DNA from: Clostridiaceae bacterium
GTDB lineage: Bacteria; Bacillota; Clostridia; Oscillospirales; Acutalibacteraceae
Direction of reading: 5' to 3'
Assembly (NCBI GenBank): GCA_904501685.1
Contig: CAJGBX010000020.1
Coordinates: forward strand, 1-16,133
DNA length: 16,133 nucleotides
Each line of letters starts with the position of its first letter. Within the stretch, counting starts at the first letter, position 1. This document shows, piece after piece, positions 1 through 6,100 of this stretch. Position numbers and translations under genes: made by a program. Below the pieces are notes generated by a model. It searched no databases and was not told the origin of the DNA. It worked only from the letters and a program-made list of their open reading frames with translations.

Positions 1-2
1 AC

Positions 3-263
3 ACTCAGGATACTTGTCCGTTCTGCGGCGATGTGCCGAGTTTCGACAGCGGCACTTGCCTTTGCAGGTCCTGCCGTACCGAGATTACGCTCAAGACCTG
101 TCCTGAAACTAATCTAACCTACAAAGCGGTTAAAATTAATAATCTCAGAATAACTGCTGACAAGTTTCATAACAATTCATCTTTGTATTTTAGAAATATT
201 ACAGAAATCACCGAAAGCGGTGATATAATATGTCCGCACTGCGGCCATATCCACGCAAGGTGA
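3..263 (+). CDS. Cysteine-rich zinc-ribbon protein, C-terminal part (5' end outside window)
   Basis: The frame is open to the left window edge, so this is the last 86 codons of a longer gene; the GTG at 33 is probably internal because the same frame upstream already encodes a CPFCG zinc knuckle. The visible part has three cysteine clusters: CPFC near the window edge, CLCRSC about ten residues later, and CPHCGH five residues before the end. These are typical zinc-ribbon knuckles, the last followed by His-Ile-His. Between them lies about 50 residues of mixed beta-type sequence with no catalytic motif I recognise. It converges on the regulator at 318-938, and a shared hairpin lies between the two stop codons. 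Its role is unknown; metal binding is inferred from the cysteine spacing only. Confidence 0.65.
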   Translation, partial: TQDTCPFCGDVPSFDSGTCLCRSCRTEITLKTCPETNLTYKAVKINNLRITADKFHNNSSLYFRNITEITESGDIICPHCGHIHAR

Positions 264-275
264 CCAATTATCATT

Positions 276-312
276 AAAAGCGTCAGGGGAATTTATTTCC
301 CCTGACGCTTTT
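276..312. terminator. Bidirectional rho-independent terminator between convergent genes
   Basis: A perfect 15-base inverted repeat (276-290 and 298-312) encloses a 7-base A/T loop. The GC-rich core GCGTCAGGGG is flanked by AAAA on the left and TTTT on the right, so either strand yields a stable hairpin ending in a U-run. It sits 12 bases after the zinc-ribbon gene stop and 5 bases beyond the regulator stop, exactly where convergent genes would share a terminator. Confidence 0.9.
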
Positions 313-317
313 GATTT

Positions 318-938
318 TCAATCTATCTTATTTTTACTTAAAACCTTTTTGCACCAACTGAATTTTCCACATTCAGGGCACTTCATAAATCTTGTCGTGC
401 TGATGTGCATCGACATCATAGCCTTCATATAGCTCGGGATAAATCTGTGGCGGCATTTTCTACATTCGTAGTAGCCTGCCTCGACCTCAAACTTAAGGGC
501 AATAAAGCCGATAATCAGAAAAATCACCGTTGCCACCGAAGCAATAATTGCAAATTTCAAGGTTTCGCCTAAAATCATAGCCGAGGGTATCAATACTGAC
601 ATATAAAACAACAAATCGGTTATCAATATTAACCACATTGCGGTTAAATGCCTTTTGTTATGCTCTTCTTCCCTTTTCGCCATTTCGAGCAACAGTTCTT
701 CTGCTTTTTTATCGTATTCTTTCATCTCAATTATCTCCCCACTTAATAATTCATTCACACTGATATCCAATTCATTACACAGCTCAAGCATCAAAGATGA
801 ATCCGGCATACCCTTGCCGTTTTCCCATTTGGAAACTGCTCTGTCTGTGATGCCTATTTTTTCGGAAAGCTGCAGCTGTGTTAAGCCCTTACGCTTTCTG
901 CAGTCCGCTATGAATTTTCCGATTTTAATTTGATTCAT
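318..938 (-). CDS. XRE-family HTH regulator with two membrane segments and a C-terminal zinc ribbon
   Basis: A 206-residue protein with three parts. Residues 5-60 form a Cro/C1-type (XRE) helix-turn-helix, with the typical stretches GLTQLQLSEKIGIT and AVSKWENGKGMPD. A charged linker (about 68-97) follows, then two hydrophobic segments (about 99-122 and 128-149) predicted to span the membrane. The tail has two cysteine pairs, C159/C162 and C187/C190, which look like a split zinc ribbon. XRE proteins of this layout are common in Clostridia as membrane-tethered regulators, but no ligand or target is known to me. The ATG is supported by a strong TCCTCCTT (AAGGAGGA) site at 944-951. A 9-base inverted repeat upstream (997-1022) could be an autoregulatory operator. 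The DNA-binding call is firm; the membrane-sensor role is inference. Confidence 0.85.
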   Translation of the reverse strand: MNQIKIGKFIADCRKRKGLTQLQLSEKIGITDRAVSKWENGKGMPDSSLMLELCNELDISVNELLSGEIIEMKEYDKKAEELLLEMAKREEEHNKRHLTAMWLILITDLLFYMSVLIPSAMILGETLKFAIIASVATVIFLIIGFIALKFEVEAGYYECRKCRHRFIPSYMKAMMSMHISTTRFMKCPECGKFSWCKKVLSKNKID

Positions 939-964
939 TTTGTTCCTCCTTCCCTATATTCAAT

Positions 965-1186
965 TTAACCTACGATGGAGTAAATGTCTACAAACCAACC
1001 GTTGAGTGAGGTGTCAACGGTTAGTAGAAATCCATTTTCAGCACTGTTTTGTGCCTTTTTGACTCATAAATCTGCGTCGTCTCTATGATCTACGGGCAGA
1101 TTGTAGTCAAAAGTGTAGCCAGTACTGTTGTCATTTTCCTTTGCTTTTATTGATATAATTTTACCACTTTTACTGTTATACTTCAA
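965..1186 (-). pseudogene. Possible decayed coding remnant with one in-frame TGA
   Basis: On the minus strand one frame reads from just after a TGA (1187-1189) to a TAA (965-967), broken only by a TGA at 1064-1066. The first half is about 40 residues, beginning near YNSKSGKIISIKAKEN and ending TFDYNLPVDHRDDADL. After the stop it continues for 32 residues (starting VKKAQNSAENGF, ending WFVDIYSIVG). Both halves look protein-like rather than random, with balanced polar and aromatic residues. There is no ATG and no convincing ribosome site; the first usable codon is a TTG at 1184-1186. I do not recognise the family. It may be a degraded gene left by a mobile element, or chance. It fills most of the 342-base gap between the regulator and the hydrolase. 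Confidence 0.3.
997..1022. promoter_or_regulatory. 9-base inverted repeat upstream of the XRE regulator (candidate operator)
   Basis: AACCGTTGA (997-1005) and TCAACGGTT (1014-1022) are perfect inverted copies separated by 8 bases. The right arm contains a minus-strand TTGACA (1012-1017) that could be a -35 box for the regulator gene 75 bases away, but the matching -10 region (TTTGTA) is poor. An operator for the neighbouring XRE protein is plausible by position. The same bases lie in the possible coding remnant, so the symmetry could be incidental. Confidence 0.3.
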
Positions 1187-1224
1187 TCAATTTTGAGAAA
1201 AAATTATTTAGATAAAAAAAGACC

Positions 1225-1254
1225 TTGACTATCCCCGGTTTGTCACTGTATAAT
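1225..1254 (+). promoter_or_regulatory. Sigma-A-type promoter of the serine hydrolase gene
   Basis: TTGACT (1225-1230) and a perfect TATAAT (1249-1254) are separated by 18 bases, 26 bases before the start codon. Transcription would begin near 1261, just ahead of the ribosome binding site at 1265-1271, giving almost no leader. The gene therefore appears to be an independent unit. Confidence 0.75.
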
Positions 1255-1280
1255 AACAAAAAACAAGGAGGGCCAGTGCT

Positions 1281-2423
1281 ATGGATTTTACACCCTTAAA
1301 AGAATTTATGGATCATCTCACCGCCTGGCGGATCCCCGGCAACAGTATCCGGGTGTCCATCGAGGATAAAGAGGTATTCACCTATCAATCCGGCTATGCG
1401 GATATAGAGACCAAGGAGCCGATGACTACCCGACATCTGCTGAATCTCTATTCCTGCTCCAAGCCGACCACCGTCACAGCGGCTTTGCAGCTATACGAAC
1501 AGGGGAAAATCAAGCTGGATGACCCTCTGTATGCCTATATCCCGGAGTTCCGGCAGATGCATTTGGCAGACGGAAGTGTTGCCAAAAATCCCATTACTCT
1601 GCGCCACTTGTTCACTATGACCTCCGGCCTGACCTATAATACCAGAACGAAGGCCTTTGACAAGGCAAGGAAACTGACAGACGGCAAAATGGACACCCTC
1701 ACCGTCATTCGCTGTATAGCGGAAGACCCCCTGTCCTTTGAACCGGGAACGAAATGGCAATATAGCCTCTCCCACGATGTGCTGGCGGCAGTGGTGGAGG
1801 TAGTCTGCGGGGAGAAATTCCGTGACTACGTTAAACATAATATCTTCGACCCCCTTGGTATGGAAAACTGCGTGTATCATAACGAAGCGTTTCAAAATCA
1901 GATGGCTTCCATATACCGTTTCGTAGACGGCGTAGAGGGTACGCTTGTGGATAAGCAGTCAGGCGCCTCCTCACGGGAAGGCGGTTTTGTCCAAAAGGAA
2001 GGAAAGCAATGTGCCCATGTTTTCGGGCCGGAATACGACAGCGGCGGTAGCGGAATCACCGCATCAGTGGCGGAGTATTCCAAATTCTGCGATGCTTTGG
2101 CGAATGGGGGCAAGGGTATCTTAAAGCCTGAGACCATCGATTTGATGCGCACCAACCAAATTGAAAATGTGGATAAATCCCGGTTCACTTGGAAACAGCT
2201 TGAGCATTACGGCTATGGCCTGGGTGTGCGAACCCTGCTGGAAGTTCCCAATGACGGCAACGGCAACATCGGTGAATTCGGTTGGGGCGGTGCGGCAGGC
2301 GCAAGCCTGTGGATCGACCCGGACTTAAAGCTGTCCGTTTGCTATGCCCACCATATGCTCAACCCCCAGGAGGACTACTACCAGCCCCGGGTGCGGAATG
2401 TGGTGTACGGCTGCCTAAAATAA
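1281..2423 (+). CDS. Serine beta-lactamase-fold hydrolase (class C / DD-peptidase / esterase family)
   Basis: A 380-residue protein of the beta-lactamase-related serine hydrolase family, normal length. The nucleophile motif S-x-x-K is SCSK (Ser58, Lys61). The second motif, normally Y-x-N, appears as Tyr161 in YSLSHD, a variant seen in esterase-like members. The third motif is GWGG (334-337) in place of KTG, followed by the ASLWIDP strand. No signal peptide is evident at the N-terminus, so it is probably cytoplasmic. The substrate cannot be told: family members cleave beta-lactams, D-amino-acid peptides or esters, and the tryptophan-glycine third motif argues against calling it a resistance enzyme. 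The ATG has an AAGGAGG at 1265-1271. The gene has its own promoter and looks richer in G+C and CTG/CGG codons than its neighbours, which suggests recent acquisition. Confidence 0.88.
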   Translation: MDFTPLKEFMDHLTAWRIPGNSIRVSIEDKEVFTYQSGYADIETKEPMTTRHLLNLYSCSKPTTVTAALQLYEQGKIKLDDPLYAYIPEFRQMHLADGSVAKNPITLRHLFTMTSGLTYNTRTKAFDKARKLTDGKMDTLTVIRCIAEDPLSFEPGTKWQYSLSHDVLAAVVEVVCGEKFRDYVKHNIFDPLGMENCVYHNEAFQNQMASIYRFVDGVEGTLVDKQSGASSREGGFVQKEGKQCAHVFGPEYDSGGSGITASVAEYSKFCDALANGGKGILKPETIDLMRTNQIENVDKSRFTWKQLEHYGYGLGVRTLLEVPNDGNGNIGEFGWGGAAGASLWIDPDLKLSVCYAHHMLNPQEDYYQPRVRNVVYGCLK

Positions 2424-2441
2424 TTTTGTGCAAAGTGCAAA

Positions 2442-2555
2442 ATGCAAATGCTTCGCTTTACCCCCAGAATTAACGAAGCGGAAATCGAGTTGCTAATTAA
2501 TGAATATATTGAAAAATGCGTTGAACGTTACATCAATAATTTCATAACCGAATAA
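2442..2555 (+). CDS. Possible 37-residue small protein, unrecognised
   Basis: A short frame begins ATG at 2442 (alternative ATG at 2448) and ends TAA at 2553-2555. The predicted peptide starts MQMLRFTPRINEAEIE and continues as an amphipathic, helix-like stretch rich in Glu, Ile, Tyr and Asn. It begins 18 bases after the hydrolase stop on the same strand and finishes before the terminator at 2575. No clear Shine-Dalgarno sequence is visible upstream, so translation would depend on coupling to the hydrolase. I recognise no family; it may be the tail of a lost gene, for example of a DNA-binding or recombinase type, but that is a guess. Confidence 0.25.
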   Translation: MQMLRFTPRINEAEIELLINEYIEKCVERYINNFITE

Positions 2556-2574
2556 GCCTCCTAATATGCAAAAA

Positions 2575-2606
2575 AAAATGCTCTGCTTTTTACGGCAGAG
2601 CATTTT
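2575..2606 (-). terminator. Strong rho-independent terminator for the guaA unit (probably bidirectional)
   Basis: A 12-base perfect stem (2575-2586 with 2595-2606, core ATGCTCTGC) closes an 8-base loop. On the minus strand it is followed by a run of T's (the A-run at 2570-2578), as expected for the end of the guaA transcript. On the plus strand the right arm ends TTTTAATTT, so it can also end transcription from the hydrolase. Confidence 0.88.
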
Positions 2607-2648
2607 AATTTGCTGTCATATTGCTGTCAATAGCGGAATTTTTGTTTG

Positions 2649-2673
2649 AAAATCCCTTGAAATCAGGGGTTTT
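2649..2673 (-). other. Weak hairpin just downstream of guaA
   Basis: AAAATCCC (2649-2656) and GGGGTTTT (2666-2673) can pair, with one G-T, around a 9-base loop, 13 bases after the guaA stop. It could assist termination or protect the 3' end; the stronger terminator lies about 50 bases further on. Confidence 0.35.
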
Positions 2674-2686
2674 TAGAAGTGTAGGA

Positions 2687-3688
2687 TTATTCCCACTCGA
2701 TTGTGCCGGTTGGCTTCGGGGTGAGATCGTAAAGGACACGGTTGATACCCTCTACCTCTTCTGTGATTCTTGCAGTTATCTTATGAAGCACTGCATACGG
2801 AATTTCCTCGATTGTGGCGCTCATTGCGTCCTTAGTATTAACGGCTCGAATAATTGCCGGCCAGCCCTCGTAACGGCTTTCGTCCTTAACTCCGACACTC
2901 TTAATATCGGGGATAGCAATAAAATACTGCCATACCTTTTCCGCAAGACCGTTTTTCGAAAACTCATCGCGAAGTATTGCGTCAGCCTCTCTTAAGGCGT
3001 GCAGACGGTCACGTGTAATTGCACCAAGGCATCTTACTCCCAAGCCGGGGCCGGGGAACGGCTGACGGTATACCATACCGTGCGGCAGACCCAATGCCTC
3101 ACCTACAACCCTTACTTCATCCTTGAAAAGCAGCTTAATCGGCTCAACAAGCTTAAAGTTAAGGTCCTCGGGAAGTCCACCGACATTGTGGTGCGACTTG
3201 ACTGCCTTTTTACCCTCAGCCTGCTTAATGCTTTCCAAAATATCGGGGTAAATTGTACCCTGAGCCAAGAACTCAACGCCCTGAAGCTTTCTTGCCTCAT
3301 CAGCAAAAACATTAATAAACTCAGCGCCGATAATCTTTCTCTTTCTCTCGGGGTCGCTGACACCTGCCAGCAAGTCAAGGAAGCGGTCGGTAGCGTCAAC
3401 ATAAACCAGATTAGCATCAAGCTCACTGCCGAAAATCTTGACAACGTTCTCCGACTCATCCTTTCTCATCAAACCGTGGTTTACGTGAACACAGGTCAAC
3501 TGCTTACCGATAGCCTTGATAAGAAGTGCGGCTACAACCGACGAATCAACACCGCCGGAAAGTGCCAACAGCACCTTACCGTCCTTTACCTGCTCACGAA
3601 CAGCCTTTACCTGCTCATCAATAAACTGATTTGCAAGCTCTATTGTAGTAATACGAGCCATAGACTCGGGACGTACATTTGTATCCAT
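2687..3688 (-). CDS. guaA: GMP synthetase, ATP-pyrophosphatase subunit without glutaminase domain
   Basis: This enzyme converts XMP to GMP using ATP and an amide nitrogen, the last step of guanine nucleotide synthesis. The 333 residues contain the ATP-pyrophosphatase domain with the P-loop SGGVDSS (44-50), the GTIYPD region, and the C-terminal dimerisation domain ending in the family-typical KPTGTIEWE. Usual bacterial GuaA is about 510-525 residues because it begins with a class I glutamine amidotransferase of about 190. Here that domain is absent: the ATG has a GGGAGG site at 3697-3702, and the 46 bases upstream lead directly into another gene. This is the split, archaeal-like arrangement. 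The glutaminase must be encoded elsewhere or ammonia used directly. The gene is probably co-transcribed with the CofE-like gene and ends at the terminator at 2575-2606. Catalytic function is confident; the amide source is not visible. Confidence 0.93.
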   Translation of the reverse strand: MDTNVRPESMARITTIELANQFIDEQVKAVREQVKDGKVLLALSGGVDSSVVAALLIKAIGKQLTCVHVNHGLMRKDESENVVKIFGSELDANLVYVDATDRFLDLLAGVSDPERKRKIIGAEFINVFADEARKLQGVEFLAQGTIYPDILESIKQAEGKKAVKSHHNVGGLPEDLNFKLVEPIKLLFKDEVRVVGEALGLPHGMVYRQPFPGPGLGVRCLGAITRDRLHALREADAILRDEFSKNGLAEKVWQYFIAIPDIKSVGVKDESRYEGWPAIIRAVNTKDAMSATIEEIPYAVLHKITARITEEVEGINRVLYDLTPKPTGTIEWE

Positions 3689-3734
3689 TTATAATTCCTC
3701 CCAAACACCTGATAATGATTATAGTTAGTCGATA

Positions 3735-4934
3735 TCAGTTGGTATAGTTATCGAAATAACCCTGAACGAGGACAACGGGAGTACCCTTATCACCCGAGCC
3801 GGAGGTCAAATCGCAAAGCGAACCGATAAGGTCAGTCAGCTGACGGGGTGTTGTGCCCTGAGCCGCCATATTACCCACCAAGCTCGAGCCATCCTTTGCC
3901 TTAATCGAATCGGAAATTGCCTTTTTAAGCTCATCACCCGACAAATCCTTAAAATCGTTATCAGCCAAATACTTCAGCTTCAATTCGTTCGGTGTGCCGA
4001 TAAGTCCATCTGTAAAGGCGGGGGAAACAACCGGATCGGCCAGCTCCCAAATCTTACCTTGAGGGTCTTTAAATGCACCGTCACCGTAGACCATAACCTC
4101 TACGTGCTTACCGGTTGCATCCGAAATTCTCTTCTGGATATCGAGCACCAAATCCTTGCACTCACGCGGGAAAAGCTTAATCTTGTCCTCGGTCGATTTA
4201 TTGGAGCCCAAAAGACCGTACTTTTCATTACAACCGCTGCCGTTGACCGGAGCATTCAAAATATCGTCAAGACCGCAGACAACCTTAGCACCGGCAGCCT
4301 TCAATAAACGCTTGGTTCTTTCGCGGGTATGGATATCACAGGTTAAAACGCAATCGGTATAATCCAAAATTGCCTTTGCCTGATTGGCAAAAATAATCTC
4401 AACCTCGCAGCCGCAGTCCTTAATCAAATTCTGATAATATTCGACATAGTCAACACCGGTAAACTGCAGCTTCTGAACACCGAACACCTCGCGGTATCTT
4501 TCTAAAGAAAGAACATCTGAATACGGGTTAATGCCGTTAGCATCAATCAAATCGTAGGTGGCCAAGGAGTTGCCGACCTCATCCGACGGATAACTCAACA
4601 TAAGAACGATTTTTTTACAGCCCTTTGCAATACCCTTTAAGCAGATTGCAAAACGGTTACGGGATAAAATCGGGAAAATAACGCCAACGGTTTCACCGCC
4701 TAATTTAGCCTTAACGTCAGCGGCAATATCCTCAACCGATGCGTAGTTACCCTGTGAACGGGCAACGATAGATTCAGTCAACGAAATAACATCGCGGTCA
4801 CGAAGAGCGAAGCCCTCGATTTCGGCAGCCTCCAACACGCTGTGTGCGACGATTTTAGCCAAATCGTCACCCTCGCGGATAATGGGACAACGAATGCCAC
4901 GAGACACCGTACCGACTCTGCGTTCTTTTGTCAT
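3735..4934 (-). CDS. CofE-like protein (coenzyme F420-0:L-glutamate ligase family)
   Basis: A 399-residue protein whose first roughly 250 residues resemble the F420-0 gamma-glutamyl ligase family: the N-terminal stretch with CPIIREGDDL (16-25), then DVISLTESIVARSQG, and a metal/nucleotide-site-like region around NAPVNGSGCNEKYGLLGSNK. CofE adds glutamates to coenzyme F420 using GTP. True CofE proteins are about 250 residues; this one has roughly 150 more at the C-terminus, with no motif I know. Clostridia generally lack F420, and no other F420 gene is in view, so the substrate is probably different. It is the first gene of a two-gene unit with guaA (46-base gap) and has its own promoter at 4997-5025. 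The ATG follows AAAGGA-like sequence at 4945-4954. Family assignment is fairly sure; function is unknown. Confidence 0.72.
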   Translation of the reverse strand: MTKERRVGTVSRGIRCPIIREGDDLAKIVAHSVLEAAEIEGFALRDRDVISLTESIVARSQGNYASVEDIAADVKAKLGGETVGVIFPILSRNRFAICLKGIAKGCKKIVLMLSYPSDEVGNSLATYDLIDANGINPYSDVLSLERYREVFGVQKLQFTGVDYVEYYQNLIKDCGCEVEIIFANQAKAILDYTDCVLTCDIHTRERTKRLLKAAGAKVVCGLDDILNAPVNGSGCNEKYGLLGSNKSTEDKIKLFPRECKDLVLDIQKRISDATGKHVEVMVYGDGAFKDPQGKIWELADPVVSPAFTDGLIGTPNELKLKYLADNDFKDLSGDELKKAISDSIKAKDGSSLVGNMAAQGTTPRQLTDLIGSLCDLTSGSGDKGTPVVLVQGYFDNYTN

Positions 4935-4962
4935 AATAATACACTTTCCTTTCCATTTCGGA

Positions 4963-4980
4963 ACAAGGCTTTAGCCTTGT
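4963..4980. repeat. Perfect 8-base inverted repeat in the leader of the CofE-like gene
   Basis: ACAAGGCT (4963-4970) and AGCCTTGT (4973-4980) are separated by only TT. The element lies in the predicted 5' leader, next to the ribosome binding site of the minus-strand gene, so it could be an operator or a leader hairpin. There is no U-run, so it is not a terminator. Confidence 0.4.
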
Positions 4981-4996
4981 GGAATATCACTAGATT

Positions 4997-5025
4997 ATTT
5001 TACATTAAATTTATCTCAATTACAA
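4997..5025 (-). promoter_or_regulatory. Promoter of the cofE-like/guaA unit
   Basis: On the minus strand TTGTAA (5020-5025) and TAAAAT (4997-5002) are separated by 17 bases. The -10 matches 5 of 6 and the -35 4 of 6 positions. Transcription would start near 4990, leaving a leader of about 55 bases that contains the inverted repeat at 4963-4980. No purine-riboswitch core was seen in the leader. Confidence 0.55.
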
Positions 5026-5147
5026 GTTTTTTTTAATCCGCCAAGATAATTTTTTAAAATTATTCAATTATTGCTTCACGACACAATATTATTTATGTTA
5101 CATTTTTACAAAAACATACAATTATTTCATCATAAAACCAATAAATA

Positions 5148-5173
5148 AGGCGCCTTCCTTACGGAGGGCGCCT
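5148..5173 (-). terminator. Terminator after the pyridoxamine kinase gene
   Basis: An 11-base GC-rich stem with one G-T pair (5148-5158 with 5163-5173, core GGCGCC) closes a TTAC loop. On the minus strand it lies 18 bases after the kinase stop and is followed by the U-rich TTATTTATTGGTTTT. It separates this transcript from the guaA unit. Confidence 0.75.
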
Positions 5174-5191
5174 CGACAGTACGGACAGTTA

Positions 5192-6037
5192 TTATTTTTC
5201 CAATGACTTAATAAATTCACCTAAGCCGCGTTCGAAATCAACACCGTAATGCTCGGCACCCGAAGCAATTGTGCGTTTAATACTGCCGACAGTGAAGTCC
5301 ACCGCAATTTCAGTTGCACGAAAAAGGTCCTTGCCGTTCATAAGTGCCGCCGTAAGTGCACTTGCAAAAACATCACCTGTGCCGTGGAACATACCGTCAA
5401 TCCGGTCCCTTACGACACTGCACATTTTTTGAGCTTTGCGGTCATAAGCAACCGCCGACACCGTTTTATCGTCAAAATGAACACCCGTAAGCACAATTCT
5501 TTCAGGGCCCAAATCTGAAAGCCGATACACCATATTTTCAATAAAGCCTTGGTCGTAGCCCGAGGGAATATACTCCTTATCAAGCATAAAGCAGGCCTCG
5601 GTCACATTCGGAACAATTATATCTGCCTTTTGACAGAGTCTTTTCATTTCGGCGGCAAAGCCCGAATCAAAAAGGGCGTACATTTTGCCGTTATCTGCCA
5701 TTGCAGGGTCAACCACTGAAAGAGTGTTTTCAGACTTGAAATTATCCAAAAATTCACACACAATGTCAACCTGCTCCTTAGAGCCTAAATATCCGCTGTA
5801 AACCGCATCAAATTGAAGTTCAAGGCTTTTCCAGTGTTTTATAATCTTCGGCATTTCGGCCGTTAAATCCATTGATGAATAGTTTTCAAAGCCGCCGGTG
5901 TGGGTCGAAAGCACCGCCGTCGGAATGACCGCTGTTTCAATTCCGGCAGCCGACAGCACCGGCAGTGCAACCGTTAATGAGCACTTACCCAGGCAGGAAA
6001 TATCGTGTATTGCGGCAACCCTTTTTTGTTTATCCAT
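5192..6037 (-). CDS. pdxY: Pyridoxal/pyridoxamine kinase (PfkB/ribokinase superfamily)
   Basis: A 281-residue cytoplasmic kinase that phosphorylates pyridoxal, pyridoxamine or pyridoxine in vitamin B6 salvage. Family features are visible: the N-terminal VAAIHDISCLGKCSL, the THTGGF substrate region (45-50), the VVDPAMADNGK stretch (108-118), IVPNVTEA (141-148), and the anion-hole motif HGTGD (218-222) with Asp222 as the likely catalytic base. Length is normal. The start lies 63 bases after the ABC ATPase gene on the same strand, with only a modest GAGGGA-like ribosome site, and the gap holds two hairpins. It is probably read with the exporter genes from the promoter at 7729-7757; no better promoter was found. 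PdxK-like and PdxY-like members are hard to separate by eye, so the symbol is approximate. Confidence 0.9.
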   Translation of the reverse strand: MDKQKRVAAIHDISCLGKCSLTVALPVLSAAGIETAVIPTAVLSTHTGGFENYSSMDLTAEMPKIIKHWKSLELQFDAVYSGYLGSKEQVDIVCEFLDNFKSENTLSVVDPAMADNGKMYALFDSGFAAEMKRLCQKADIIVPNVTEACFMLDKEYIPSGYDQGFIENMVYRLSDLGPERIVLTGVHFDDKTVSAVAYDRKAQKMCSVVRDRIDGMFHGTGDVFASALTAALMNGKDLFRATEIAVDFTVGSIKRTIASGAEHYGVDFERGLGEFIKSLEK

Positions 6038-6046
6038 AACAATCCC

Positions 6047-6089
6047 TCAGCCAGCCATACGGCTGACAGCTCCCATAATCCGTGGGAGC
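6047..6089. repeat. Two tandem hairpins between the exporter ATPase and the kinase gene
   Basis: The first is TCAGCC/GGCTGA (6047-6052 and 6061-6066). The second is GCTCCCA/TGGGAGC (6069-6075 and 6083-6089) with a 7-base loop. On the minus strand neither is followed by a U-run, so they look like transcript processing or stability elements between co-transcribed genes. On the plus strand the second is followed by TTATTTAT, but no plus-strand gene precedes it. Confidence 0.5.
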
Positions 6090-6100
6090 CTTATTTATAT

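Noticed and set aside
1064..1066. Selenocysteine decoding of the in-frame TGA
   Set aside because: No catalytic context, no convincing start codon and no clear SECIS-like hairpin directly after the TGA; decay is simpler.
2999..3694. Long plus-strand frame (231 codons) opposite guaA
   Set aside because: It mirrors the guaA coding sequence, whose minus-strand product matches the GMP synthetase family along its whole length. There is no ribosome site and no recognisable domain.
4935..5036. Purine riboswitch or other aptamer ahead of the cofE-like/guaA unit
   Set aside because: The predicted leader is only about 55 bases, has one 8-base hairpin and no conserved purine-aptamer core or terminator/antiterminator pair.
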